NCBI RefSeq assembly: GCF_030272615.1
Contig: NC_081408.1
Coordinates: 766,789,330-766,853,329 of the forward strand
Length of the DNA: 64,000 nucleotides
Reading direction: 5' to 3'
Source of the DNA: Cryptomeria japonica
Taxonomy: Eukaryota > Streptophyta > Pinopsida > Cupressales > Cupressaceae
The notes below the pieces were generated by a model, which had not been told where the DNA came from, did no database searches, and saw only the letters and a program-made list of their open reading frames with translations. The translations under genes and the position numbers were made by a program. Each line of letters begins with the position of its first letter. The stretch's first letter is position 1. Below are positions 1 to 13,290 of this stretch, one piece after another.

Positions 1-747
1 AATAGCAATTGTTTTACTATTGAAGAGATGGTATTTGGTTATATTAGAGGTGGCAAGAAACATGCTAATCTATTCTAGTCTACTCTCTCTTTGGAAATTA
101 TGTGGATGATTTGGAAATATAAGAATGATGATGTGTTTAATGGTAAGAGTAGGAACCTCATTGAGTCTCTTAGGAGACTCATCTGATACCTTGTTGCTAT
201 GCAGGTCATAGTGGTACTAAGACTGGAGGAAGACAAATTTGACAGGTGGTTAAAGAATGGCTCTACTCTAGTTTTCATAAGAGAACTCTCACATGGGAAG
301 CAATAAGACTCACTTTGAGCAAGGGATGATGAGGTTCATGTAAGAGATGGAGGCATGGCAATAGAGAGAAGACTTCATTGAGCTGGAGCTGGAAGGACTA
401 CCCTCCCACCCCTATAGAGATCAGTTTGTTGGTGGGAATGTGCTAGTTTGGTGCGATGGAGAGCTAGGCTGGACTGTCTGGCTACCCCCTGTGGGCGACA
501 ACAATGACCCTGTTTCCTCCTTTGTGTTCAATTAGTTGTATTCCCCGAGATGCTTGATCATGTCTATCATTTTGGGTAATTTTGTAAATTCAGCTCCTAT
601 GTAAATGATCGTATATCATGTATTGAGTCTTTGCCTGATATAGCTCCTAGATCTTATGTTTTAACTCTCTAGTCGGCTACAAGGTTTCTAGCCCAAACTC
701 TCAAATTTTGTAATTGTTGTTTATATGATGCTTAATACAAAAAAGAA
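1..747 (+). mobile_element. LINE (non-LTR retrotransposon) 3' end fragment
   Basis: The segment aligns by eye with the 3' end of the LINE at 33480-34157. Both contain the run from 'atttggaa(g)at...agga/atgatg..gtgttta/tcaa/atgg/tagagt/tagg' through 'gagtctcttaggagactcatct', the C-terminal zinc-ribbon region of ORF2. The reading frame is broken by stops and no RT or EN domain lies in the window. It ends in an A-rich tail (aatacaaaaaagaa) near 735-747, as expected for LINE 3' ends. The element continues beyond the left edge. Same family as the longer LINE; a dead, 5'-truncated or window-truncated copy. Confidence 0.7.
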
Positions 748-759
748 TACTCATATAAA

Positions 760-1500
760 CCCCCAAAAAACTAAACCCAAAACTACCTAGACATAAAAAA
801 ATCAAACCCTAACCCTAACACTAAACCAATGTAAACCATAACCCTAAGCCAAACTACATGGGAATTATAAACCAAATCAAAGCTGTGACTACGCGAAATT
901 TCACAAAACCTATCTCTTAATGAAGTTCAACCACAACCCCACTTGTAAACACAATTGCACTCTAACCCTAATTTAAAAAAAAAACACTAACCCTAAACCA
1001 TATTGACCTGTACCACTAACACTAAAATCAAATAAACCATAGCCATAAATGAACCATAATTCTAAATGAAAAGCTAATTAAACCTTAAACCAAATTGAGA
1101 CATGACTTCCGTTCTACCTAAAATGAATTTGAAATCTACACCTACAATCAAATAAAATAAAAATTTGAGCACTAACCATATACAATATTGAACCCTAATC
1201 ATAGATTAAGTTATAGAAAAAACATAAAACCATTTACTCAATGATAACTCTAACACTTAACCAAATTGAACTATAACTAAATTGAAATATAAACATAACA
1301 ATAAAGAAAATCAACCCTAACAAAAATCAACCCTAATACTATAGGAAATTGAATACTAATTTGAAACAAAACTAAAAAGTAAACCAAATTGAATGTTAAA
1401 TCTTAACCCAATTTAACACCAAACCAATCTAAACATTCAAACAAAACCAAATTGAATTGTAACAAATTCCTTTGAAAATATTATTAAATTATAAACCTCA
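760..1500. repeat. Degenerate telomere-like (AACCCTAA) array
   Basis: The stretch is dominated by imperfect 'aaccctaaccctaacactaaacc' units mixed with 'aaattgaac' spacers and fades into AT-rich DNA. It has the same style as the larger arrays at 34440-36545 and 46818-48720 but is more decayed. No gene is visible. Confidence 0.6.
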
Positions 1501-1689
1501 ACAAAATTACACCATAATCCTATAACAAAATATAAAATAACAACCTTTACTTATTTAAAATATCTCAATAATAAAATAATTCATTCTTTAAAAATGAATT
1601 ACATAATTAATTTAAAATAAATTATTCGACTTATAAATTAATAAATGTTTCTCTATTTAATTTCTTTTCAATTGCTATTGCAGATGCTA

Positions 1690-3140
<1,451 letters not shown>

Positions 3141-3768
3141 ATTTCATATATATTATTGAATGAGTTTGATTTAACTCAGTATGTTGTATTTGTAAAATAA
3201 AGTTACTCTTGTAAGGGTTATGATAGTCTTATATCTATCCAATACCATTTGTTGACTCTCATGAATATATCATTTCTTAGAAGCGATATATGTTAAGGTG
3301 GATACCCTTTCTCATATGAGAATATATAATTCAATATAAATATATTAAAATCCATATAATTTATCAATAAATCCATTTTGAATTAAACTTATATATTCTC
3401 CTTACTTGACTAATACTTCTACAGTGACAAAATACAAATAATGCTTGACCCTTAATCTTAGTCTTCCTTAAAAATAACAAAACAAGATAAAGTAAGAAAA
3501 GTATTTACCTCAACACCACAAGGTTTTTTTTCCACAACTTACTTCTTTCTTGATCTAAGGTCAAATCACACTTAGTCAAAATGTCAGTACAACATAGCAT
3601 CATAGTCAAAATAATATGAACTTATAATAATCACATAACACCAAATGTTTGCATTCACTTCATTCATGATATATATAAAAATCTCCATAAATTATTCTTG
3701 TAAATATTTTCTAATTCTACATTAATATAGTATATCAAATAATTCATCTTTTATATTCCCCTTCACCT
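3141..3768. other. AT-rich DNA without a recognised feature
   Basis: No ORF, repeat boundary or RNA gene could be supported in this stretch. It contains scattered short A/T runs only. Confidence 0.5.
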
Positions 3769-4360
3769 TTAATTATAATATCTTTTTATTAAGATAAATG
3801 GGTTTTACATGTACCCAAAACCCAAATGCATATAGAAAGTTAAAAGGAGAAAAAATTCTCTAACCAATCCAAAACCAACAACAAAGTAGCTACCAAAATA
3901 GGGGCATAGACCACACAACACTACAATCAACAAAAAGACCTAAACTCAAAGAAAAAAGAAACAACTAAACCAAAGAATAAGCTCAGATTTCTTCTGGATC
4001 ATATTCTTGTTGATCTCCTCGATCTCTTCCATGATAAATCTCACTGAACTCCTCTCCTGGTTCCTGCTCCTTGTTTTGGTAAAGGGGCCCCTAGTAACCT
4101 GTGATCTCGCTCCTTGTGAGCTTAATTCCTGAATTTTTTTCTTCTATTTAGAATATGAAGGTAGGACACTGGTGATAGGTTGGGTTCTTTGTATTACCAT
4201 CATCTCATTGACCTTTCCAAGACCCTCAACAATGTTGTTCATAGCTTCCTTGCTAACCTTGACCAATTTCCTCAAGTTTCTTAGTAAGTATTTAAGTTTC
4301 TGTAAGCTTAATCAAACCTTTTTTCACATGCAACATAATCATAGTGAAGGTCTAATCATA
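3769..4360 (-). mobile_element. Probable LINE 3' fragment
   Basis: On the minus strand, 4300-3965 reads as a short coding-like stretch with a hydrophilic, Arg/Ser/Gln-rich composition and one stop. It is followed by a T-rich untranslated segment and a terminal 'cccatttatcttaataaaaagata' near 3780-3800. That A-rich end resembles plant LINE tails such as the one at 735-747. No catalytic domain is visible, so the call rests on the tail and layout only. Confidence 0.3.
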
Positions 4361-5995
4361 ACCTAGATGTCCACATCATTAGAACCAATTAAAATACCTC
4401 AAAAGAGCATCAAAATAGGTCCAATTAATGTCCATACATATGTGGGCCCTCATAGGCCTTATGAAACTAAAAGCTTTTCAACCGTTACAAGGTTAATTTA
4501 TTGACTTTCTACACAAATAGATACTATATTACACACATAATTAATGTTCTACATGAATAGATACTATACTATAGACATAGTAGTCTTGTTGTAAATACTT
4601 ATTATAGATATTCACATGTACACATTTTGGTAATGTTTATTATAAATATTCAAATACGAACATTTTTGTAGTGTTAATGTAGGCATTTTGATGTCAATAT
4701 GTAAAAATAATTTCTATTATTGTAATTAACATTTCTATAAACATTTTTCTAAATTTAATATAAAATATATTTAAAAATTTCCTTTAGACATTCTTGTAAA
4801 TTCTAGATAAATTATATAAAAAAGATGACTTAAGCTGATTTCAATAGAAATTAAAAACCTTCAATAAAGTATAATATAAATATAAATATAAATTTACTTT
4901 ACTCAAATTATTTAATTAATTTCAACTTTTTTTCCTAAATGTTATATAAAACATCTTTAAAAAATTCCTATAGACATTCTAAATAAATAACTTATATAAA
5001 TACTAGTTTACTTTACTAGTTGGATTGATTAAATAAAAAATAAAATTAAAGTATTTTATCAATTTTATTTTATTTTGACTGAAATGCCACTAAATATCTA
5101 TATAAGGAAAAATAAAAAAACCATTTATTTAGTTTTTTATAAATTGAAAAGACATAGATTAAAGGAAAATAAACTTACTAAATAAATTCATAAGCATAAA
5201 AATACAATAAAAATAATAATAACCATAGACGCTAATAAAATATTAAAAATAATAGAATAATAATTATAATATAATATTATTAATAATAACATCAATTATT
5301 AAAAATATAATCATTAATCAATATAATATAATATAATATAATATTATGTAACATAATATTTGATATGACATTATATAAATTTTTATATTACAATTACATT
5401 TTTAAAATTATAAAATTTAATTAATATAAAACAAGCATTACTCACATAACATAATATATTATGTTATATATAGAAATATATAGTATTATTATATTTCAAT
5501 TATCTAATACAATATTATATAATGTAACATAATATATTATATTACATTATATAAATCTATATAATACAATTGCATTTTTTAAATTATAAAATTTAAATCA
5601 ATTAAATTGATATTTAAATACATTAACAATATAAAAAATTAATATTAATATTAATTATATAATATAATATATTACTTGATATATTTTATAATATGTTATT
5701 TTTTAAAATATATACTAGAATTTGTAATTTGTCATATATAATAATATAATTACTATAATATTTTATATCATTATTAAATATTATAATATAATATCTTATA
5801 ATATAATATTTTGTAGTACAATGTACTATATTATTATAAAACATAATATAACTTTTTAAAATTTTAAATTTAATAAATAAGTAATATTAAAAAATTAGAT
5901 AGTTAACAATTAATCAATAAACTACTAAATTAAAAATATTAAACAACATTATTTATAATTCGATAACTTTATTAAATAAAACTAGCATTAAACCA
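4361..5995. other. Very AT-rich intergenic DNA
   Basis: The sequence is almost entirely A/T with 'ataatataatataatatt' simple repeats at 5300-5820. No coding sequence is seen. It abuts the left edge of the first Helitron fragment. Confidence 0.6.
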
Positions 5996-6239
5996 AATAA
6001 TCCCTATTTGTTTTTGAATTAATTAATGGATAAAATGTGTCATAATTTTTGAAATATTTTTCTAAATAGAGATCATGTATATTTATGATAGAAAATTATG
6101 TTCTCAATAATCTCGCAATGTATTTTTTATACATAAGATGAATATACTAATACATTAAATACAATACGTCAATATGGAAAGACAACTTTGGAATAGAAAT
6201 TGGAATAGTGATGTAAGAACATTTATTATGTCAAATGTT

Positions 6240-6860
6240 TTCTAAGGATTTTAGCTTCCTCTCTTCAACTTTTCTTCTCCCTACTTGCCTTCCCTTTTTC
6301 TTTTTTTTGTATATGTCATATGTGAAGGGTGGCATTATTTATATGCCTCCCAAAGATTTTACATGTGATATGGTGACAAATGTAAGATCACTTCTTTTGA
6401 TGTGAGCTATGTCAATTGTTGGTTTTTTAAGTGTGAGACCTTGTGACTTGTGTATTGTTAAATCCCAAACCAATCCCAATCATGATTGTTTTGTTGTAGC
6501 CTTTTCAATAGGTGTGATTGCAACTGTTTGTGGATGTCGATCATCAAACAGAAATCTTGTGTAGCTCTCAAAATATACAGGTACATATAAGGGTAGTTGT
6601 GGTGGCATCATCCCAAGTTTGCATACAATACTTCAAACATAACCGAGTGCTCCATTGATAAGACTTGCTTTAATCCAGAGGTTTGAAATTAACATTACCC
6701 TTGCATTATTTCTCAATAGTAATTCTATATAAAACTCATTATTTTCGTATCCTTCTATGAAGTTGGGTGTTGTTTCCACTGCAATTCTTCATGCAACAAG
6801 ATTTGATAATGAATGTAGTTTTATCCTGTTATGATTGTGCACATTCTCATATTTTTAGTA
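6240..6860 (-). pseudogene. Helitron helicase C-terminal remnant (copy A)
   Basis: The minus strand matches, with stops, the region between helicase motifs V and VI that is better preserved at 11744-12094 and 8960-9163. Shared landmarks include 'ggaggcatataaataatgcc' (6335 region) and 'caaacagttgcaatcacacc' (6520 region). It ends in the same Lys-rich C-terminus. It is too damaged to give a continuous reading frame. Confidence 0.55.
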
Positions 6861-6989
6861 TGTGGACACTATTTTTTAAATAATGATGGAAAAGACATAT
6901 CAAGAAAACTGGGTGTAGTATATTCATTAATAGGAGATGTAGCAATTGTAGGCTAGTCAATTATTTCCCATGGATCTACGTTGGGGTTG

Positions 6990-7664
6990 TTAACCCATGC
7001 ATGCATCATATCCATTTCCTTTTATGTATTCAGTGATCTAGAGGCTATCAATGTTGTAGGTGTATTATGTCCATCTCACTTGTCTCTATTAGTGGCCCAC
7101 GAAAAACAATTTCATTTCTATTGGAGTCAAATTTCATATTCACAGTTCTCAACTCATTGAAAATATTATGAGGAGAATATAATGGTATATCATTAAGAAC
7201 ATTGTCATCAATAATGACATCAAAGTAAAACTTGTCATGGTGAATTCTATACTGTAGCACTCTATAGACACACACTTTGTTTACTGTGAAATTATAATTT
7301 TTTCCACATTGATCCTTTCTTTGAACTATAATTAGTGAGATCTTTCACTAAATGAGGTAATTTCTTTGCCACATTTTCGACGTATTGAGGGAAGATTATT
7401 GTGTGTCCTCTATACTTGAATTACCCAGTAGTTGCAGGTGTGACTTGTAGGATTGGACTAACATGTGCAATCAATATCTATTCGAATTGGGTCAAATCTA
7501 CCAATTCTATTGGTTGTGGACCTAAACACATTATTTGCAATTGAGAATCTATGGTTTCCCTTTTCAAGTCTACATCTATTACAAACAGGGCCTTGAGAAG
7601 TGTGACAAACATTGATTCCAATGTAAGATTCTTCACAAATGAAACACATTTTGGGTGGTACCAA
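6990..7664 (-). pseudogene. Helitron replication protein N-terminal (DUF6570-like) region, broken
   Basis: Two minus-strand blocks are collinear with the DUF6570-type region of Helitron RepHel proteins. Block 7664-7458 contains a C-x2-C ... C-H-T-S-Q-G-P-V-C-N-R-C signature followed by basic residues. Block 7275-7048 contains 'VYRVLQYRIHHDKFYFDVI', matching the family pattern of a Tyr/Lys-rich helix before 'DVIIDD'. Between them a frame reads 'HTIIFPQYVENVAKKLPH', again typical of the family. At least two frameshifts or stops separate the blocks, so it cannot encode an intact protein. Near 6960-6990 traces of the downstream 'PTIATSPINEY' region remain before the deletion junction. Recognition is from remembered family patterns, not a search. 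Confidence 0.6.
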
Positions 7665-7970
7665 GCTATCTAATTATTGATGAAATGCGGTTTGAAATAT
7701 TTTGAAATTTGTTTCAACTAATCCATTGGGAACCACTTGTGATTTAAACAAATGATATTAGCACTATTTAACATGCATCCCAATTATTTCTTAAATTGTA
7801 CAAGACAATATGAACATTTTGATAAAATACCTTTGTTGAAAAAACCTTGTCTTTCTTGGTAGAAAACATTTTAATTGCACGTATAATATATATTTAATTG
7901 GCACCATCAACCAATCCTTGGAAAACATATCCTCTCCAAAACACTCTCTTTCTTCTACTCGCACCCACTG

Positions 7971-9163
7971 GTGTTGTTGCATTCAACATTTCATAGAGCT
8001 ACAAGGAACACAAATTATGAGTTTCCAAGAAGAAATGTCTCACATGTTAAATACATATTAATAGACAAAATGAGCTTCTTGGACCAGAGGTTACTTGAAA
8101 ATATAGACTCTCAACTTTGGAAAGAATTTCCTAAGAAAGCCATTAAAATTTTGGAGGTAAGTTTCATATTTACAATGCATTACTCTTAATATGAAATCTA
8201 CATTGTAATACACTCCTTGCTATATTACAAGAGAAATTTAACAATACTCTTAGTTTGCTAAATCAACTAAAATATTTATTCAAGGATTTGTATGATATTA
8301 TTTGGAGATTTGGGACAATTACCTTCAGTGAATGACATACTAGCATATGCGAATGGAAGACGTGAAAAGATATTATGGCAAGAATTAAAAATAATAGTTA
8401 CATTAGAGCATGTTTTTAGACAAGATGGACACAATATCGAGCAAGAAAGTTTTTTTCTTCTCCTATCAAAAATAGGGGATGCAAATCCAGTAATAGATGA
8501 TTAGATGTTACTCATGTCAAGGACAAATACCAAATTGACTATTGAAATAAATTAGGAGTTTGAAATAGTGTTCACTTATTATTAACAAATGGGAATGTCC
8601 ACAACCATAACATGAAAAAACTTCATTCATTATCAAATCTTATTGCTTGAAGCATTGTAGTGAAAACAACACCTAACTCCACAAAAGGATATGAAAATGA
8701 TGAGTTTGATACACAATTACTATTAAGAAACAATGCAAGTGTAATGTTAACTTGAAGCCTATAGATTGAAGAAGGTCTTTTCAATGGAGCACTTGGTTAT
8801 GTTCAAAGTAATGTATAAAAACCCGGGACAATGCCACCACAACTACCCTTATATGTACTAGTAGATTTTGAGGTCTACATAGGATTTCTATTTGATGATC
8901 GACATCCACAAACAATTCCAATAACACCTATTGAAAAGGGTATAGAAAAATAATTACCATTGAGATTGGCTTGGACTTTAACAATATCGAAGTCACAAGG
9001 TCTCACACTTCAAAACACAATAGTTGACATAGGTCCCATTGAAAGAAGTGGTCTTACATTTGTTGGCATATCACATGTCAAATCCTTGGGAGGCATACAA
9101 ATAATGCCACCCTTCACAGATGAAAGATATGAAAAAATGAAAAAGGAAAAGCAAGTAGGGTGA
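7971..9163 (+). pseudogene. Helitron PIF1-like helicase fragment (copy B)
   Basis: The helicase would unwind donor DNA during rolling-circle transposition. Visible SF1B motifs in order are: motif Ia/II region with 'ILIDKMSFL' at 8055-8080 (family consensus DEMSF, here DK); motif III 'LFGDLGQLPSV' at 8298-8330; 'VTLEHVFRQDGHN' at 8396-8435 (motif IV region); and motif VI 'ISKSQGLTLQNTIVDIG' at about 8985-9035. Three separate frames and several stops are needed to join these, and about 40 bp is missing near 7985 relative to copy C. The Walker B glutamate is replaced by Lys in this copy and in copy C. Confidence 0.75.
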
Positions 9164-9733
9164 AGAAAAGTCGAGGAGAGAAGGCTAAAATCCTTCGAAA
9201 TTATTTCACATAGAAAATGTTGTTACATCACTATTCCAATTTATATTCCAAAGTTATCTAAGTTGTATATTGATGTATTGAATTTAATGTATTACTATAT
9301 TCATTTTAATGTATAAAATATACATTTAGGATTATTGAGAACATAATTTCTTACATTAATATAAATGATCTTTGTTTAGAAAAATATTTCAAAAAAGATG
9401 ACACATTTTATGCTTTAATTAATTCAAAAATAAATTCCCTTTTTTTTTTCAAAATGATATTTATTTATATTGATCTATTTCACCTTATGTATTAATGTAT
9501 TCATTTTTATGTGTAGAGAATGGATTTGAAATATTTTCAACATAATTTCAATAAAAAATATGTTGAAGCTGAAAATTCAGTACATGGTCCTATTATTAGA
9601 ATTGAGTCAGTTGCTTCAAATGGGTTCCCCCAAACCCACATGGACAAATTAACCGAATCAGTAGATGAATGTTTAAAATAAATGTTCAATGATTTACAAT
9701 ATTGCAGTTGAAGGATAGTAGCAGTTCAACATT

Positions 9734-9930
9734 ATGAGATTAAATGAGCCAAAGAACTATACAGAAAAATGTAGAAGCACACATTTCAATTTGGACAATT
9801 CTTAGGATATGTGCATGAGCTATTCTATGTTGAACAAAGAGATGTGAAATACATTGATCAGTTACGTGATGATATTATACAAAAAATCAAAAGAGAATAG
9901 AAAATAAAATATTTCCTTCTTTCTAATATA
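9734..9930 (+). pseudogene. Conserved small ORF downstream of helicase (copy B, broken)
   Basis: The sequence starts 'MRLNEPKNYTEKCRS' and aligns without gaps to the intact 65-codon ORF at 10913-10716 in the opposite arm. It carries about three stop codons. The function is unknown. It lies about 570 bp after the helicase end, where Helitrons normally have only 3' flank. Confidence 0.4.
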
Positions 9931-10235
9931 GAGACAATTTTACTCATTACCTAATATGTAAACTTCAAATTACATGTATGTTTTCATGTATATGATGTCA
10001 TGAAAAATGGATATTTATATACTTATGCATAAGTTGGCTTTTCTATGTGTAATGAATGGTGAAATAAATTTTATTTATCAAGATATTGATATGCTTATGA
10101 TATTTGGTATTAAAATGTTCTTACACTTTATGTATTGTTATCTAACTTATGCATTTCATTTATGTGATTCACATTTGTTATAGATGATCGATGGGTCATA
10201 TTGATGTTTAATCCCTTGAATAAAAATTGGGGATC

Positions 10236-10415
10236 GCACTGCTGCTAGCATATATATCTTTACTTTTAAGATATATAAATTATGTCGAGATATATCGAGG
10301 CATTTAATTTTTTCATTCAACTTTACTATAATATTGAATTGAAAAAAATTAATGCCTCCATATATCTTAGCATATTTTATATATCTTAAAAGTAAAGAAA
10401 TATATGCTAGTTGCA
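10236..10415. repeat. Central hairpin of the Helitron palindrome
   Basis: The sequence from 'ctagcatatatatctttac' (10236) to 'gtaaagaaatatatgctag' (10397-10415) is an almost complete inverted repeat about 180 bp long, with its centre near 10325 and only a short AT loop. It resembles a foldback MITE (compare 1691-1800). It is also the symmetry point of the flanking ~2.4 kb arms. Confidence 0.75.
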
Positions 10416-10715
10416 GTGAGACCTCCAATTTTTATTGAAGGGATTAAACATCAATATGAACCATCCATCATCTATAGCAAATATGAATCACATAAATGAA
10501 ATGGATAAGATAGATAACAATGCATAAAGTGTAAGAACATTTTGATCATAAGCATATCAATAGCTTGATAAATAAAATTCACTTCACCATCCATTACACA
10601 TACAAAATCCAATGCATAACATAAGTATATTAATATCCATTTTTCATAACATTGTATACATGAAAACATACTTGTATTTTCAAGTTTACATATTAGGTAG
10701 TGAGTAAAATTGTCT

Positions 10716-10913
10716 CTATATTAGATAGAAGAAAATATTTCTTTTTCTATTATCTCTTAAATTTTTGTATAATGTCATCGTGTAACTAATTAATTCATTT
10801 CTTGTCTCTTTGTTCAGGATAGGACAACTCATGCATGTATCTTGAGAACTATCCAAATTGAAGTGCGCCCTTTTGCATTTTTTTGTACAATTTTTTGGCT
10901 CATGTAATCTCAT
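10716..10913 (-). CDS. Small Cys/Lys-rich ORF in Helitron 3' flank (65 codons)
   Basis: An ATG-initiated 65-codon frame with Cys residues at roughly positions 9, 13, 28 and 31 and a basic C-terminus ('NLRDNRKRNIFFYLI'). The opposite palindrome arm (9734-9930) carries the same frame without indels but with stops. Its position is downstream of the helicase on the same strand. I do not recognise it. It could be an accessory ORF of this Helitron family, a captured host exon, or a chance ORF. Confidence 0.3.
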   Translation of the reverse strand: MRLHEPKNCTKKCKRAHFNLDSSQDTCMSCPILNKETRNELISYTMTLYKNLRDNRKRNIFFYLI

Positions 10914-11499
10914 AGTGTTGAACTACTGCTATCCTTTGACTGTAATATTGAAAATTATTAAACATCTATTTTAAAAATTCATCCATTGATTTGGTTAATT
11001 TTTACATATGTGTTTGGGTGAACCCATTTGAAGAAACTGACTTAGTTCCAATAATAAGACCATTTACTAAATTTTTAGCTTCAACATGTTCTAAATTGAA
11101 ATTGTGTTTAGAAGATTTGAAATCCATGCTCTATATAGGAAAATGAGTATATTAATACATGAAGTGAAATATATCAATCTAACTAAATGTCATTTTAAAA
11201 ATAAATAGAAATTTGTTTTTGAATAATTAATGGATAAAATGTATCATAAATTTTGAAACATTTTTCTAAATAGAGATCATGTATATTTTTGATAGGAAAT
11301 TATGTTCTCAATAATCCTGAAATGTATATATTATAAATAAATAATGAATATATTAATTCATTAAATATAATACATCAATATTAAAAGACAACTTTAGAAT
11401 AGAAATTGAAATAGTGTTGTAACAATATTTATTATGTCAAATGATTTCTAAGGATTTTGGTCTACTCTCTTTGGCTTTTTCTCTCGTTACTTGCTTTTT

Positions 11500-13290
11500 T
11501 TTTTTTCATTTTTTGGTATCTGTCATATGCGAAGGGTGGAATTATTCATATGCCTCCAGAGGATTTGATGTGTGATATGCCAACAAATGAAAGACTGCTT
11601 CTTTTGATAGGACCTATGCCAATTGTTTCTTTTTGAAGTGTGAGACCTTGTGAATTATGTATAGTTCAAGCCCAAGCCAATCTCAATGGTAATTGTTTTG
11701 TTGTACCCTTTTCAATAGGTATGATTGGAACTATTTGAGGATGTCAATCATCAAATAAAAATAATGTGTAGCTCTCAAAATCTACAAGTACATATAGGGG
11801 CATTTGTGGTGGCATCGTTTGAGGTTTGTATACAATACTTCGAACATAACTGAATGCTTCATTGACAAGACCTACTTGGATCCATAGGTTTGAACTTAAT
11901 AGTACCCTTGCATTGTTACTCAATAGTAATTCCATATCAGACTCATCATTTTCATATCTTTTTGTGGAGCTAGGTGTTGTTTCATTGCAATGCTTCATAC
12001 AACAAGATTTGATAATGAATGGAGGTTTTCTTGCTATGGTTGTAGACATTCTCATTTGTTGAGAAAAAGTGAACACTATTTTTGAACTCCTCATTTATTT
12101 CAATAGTTAATTTGGTATTTGTCCTTGACATGAGTAACATCCAATAGTCTATTGTTGGATTTGCATCCCCTATATTTGAAGATAAAATCTTTCATGCTCA
12201 ATATTGTGACCATCTTGTGTAAAAACATGTTCTAATGTAACTATTGTTTCAAATCCTTGCCACAATAATTTTACACATCCATTCGCATATGCTAGTTTGT
12301 CATTCATTAGAGGTAATTGTACTAAATCTCCAGCCAATATCATACAAATCCCCGAATAAATATTTTAGTGGATTTAGTGAACTAAGTGTATTGTAAATTT
12401 TTTCTTGTAATATAATAAGGAGTTTATTAAAATTTAGATTTCATATTAAGAGTATTGCATTGTAAATATGAAACTTACGTCCAAAAGTTTTATGGTTGTT
12501 CTCATAAAATGCTTGCCAAAGTCAAGGGTCTATATTTTCAAGTAATCTATGGCCCAAGAAGCTCATTTTGTCTATTAATATGTATTTAATGTGAGACATT
12601 TCTTCTTGGAAATGCGTAAGTCTTGTACCTTGTAGCTCTATGAAATGTTTTATTGGTAACGGTAGCTTAGACTGAATTGTTCATGCTCCAATGTTGAATG
12701 CAGCAACACCAGTTGGTGTGAATAGAAGAAGGGGTGAGTGTTCTAGAGAGGATGCATTCTCCAAGGACTTTTTATGGCACTAATTAAATATGACTTACCT
12801 ATTCCCGTTGTACCTTGGATTATTATTGCAACAACAGTGTACTTTGAGATCTTTCATAGTGCATCTTTATGATGCTTACTACCTTTCTTTTTTTGTCACC
12901 AAGGTTTTCATAGTTGGCATTTTATGGTATGTCATCATACATCAATCCAAAACATTTTGTTCATCCTCTTAATGTATTTTGGTGCTATATTTGTGTATTC
13001 TGCACCTTGGAATTTTGAAGACCAATCTATGTATCGATCCATATCTCTTCGACCCAACATATCTATTTCTGATACATGCACTATTTGTTTATGATGAATT
13101 GTTGATAGAATTTCCCATTCGTGTTTTGTAGTACTGCCTTGGGAATTATTGGTATCTTCAAATTTTTTATCTATCCTCTTTGGTATTTTTTGAATCATGT
13201 CTTCTTTGAAAGTGCCATGTTGATTATATTTTAAATTATCCCATGTTGCTACTATTGTTTCATCATTATGGGCAATGTCCATTTTGATGT
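11500..13290 (-). pseudogene. Helitron PIF1-like helicase (copy C, broken)
   Basis: Minus-strand blocks in order are as follows. 13282-12935 is the Rep-helicase linker ('LGRRDMDRYIDW'). Walker A 'GTTGIGKSYLI' lies at about 12817-12785. Motif Ia is 'TPTGVAAFNIGA' near 12720-12690. The Walker B region is 'YILIDKMSFLG' at 12585-12550. Motif III/IV traces lie at 12350-12200. 12094-11744 has the 'NARVLLSSNLWIQVGLVNEA' region between motifs V and VI. Walker A is consistent with ATP binding (GxxGxGKS), but Walker B has Lys for the catalytic Glu. Several frameshifts and stops break the frame. Confidence 0.75.

Larger units (their letters stand above)
6000..7880 (-). mobile_element. Helitron fragment A (internally deleted)
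   Basis: The minus strand begins (7664-6990) with the Cys-rich region that opens Helitron replication proteins, then jumps directly to the C-terminal helicase region and 3' flank (6860-6000). The 6000-6860 part is a direct repeat of 11210-12075 (copy C) and an inverted repeat of the corresponding part of copy B. The whole Rep HUH domain and helicase motifs I-IV are missing between the two blocks, so this is a non-autonomous deletion derivative. Confidence 0.7.
7885..10325 (+). mobile_element. Helitron fragment B (left arm of palindrome)
   Basis: The segment is a plus-strand copy of the 3' half of a Helitron: helicase from just after motif I to the C-terminus, then about 1.1 kb of 3' flank. 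Read backwards it matches 10325-12795 almost throughout, for example at 8064/12572 (motif II), 8304/12330 (motif III), 8973/11660 (motif VI) and 9734/10913 (small conserved ORF). It starts abruptly inside the helicase, so it is 5' truncated. Confidence 0.75.
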
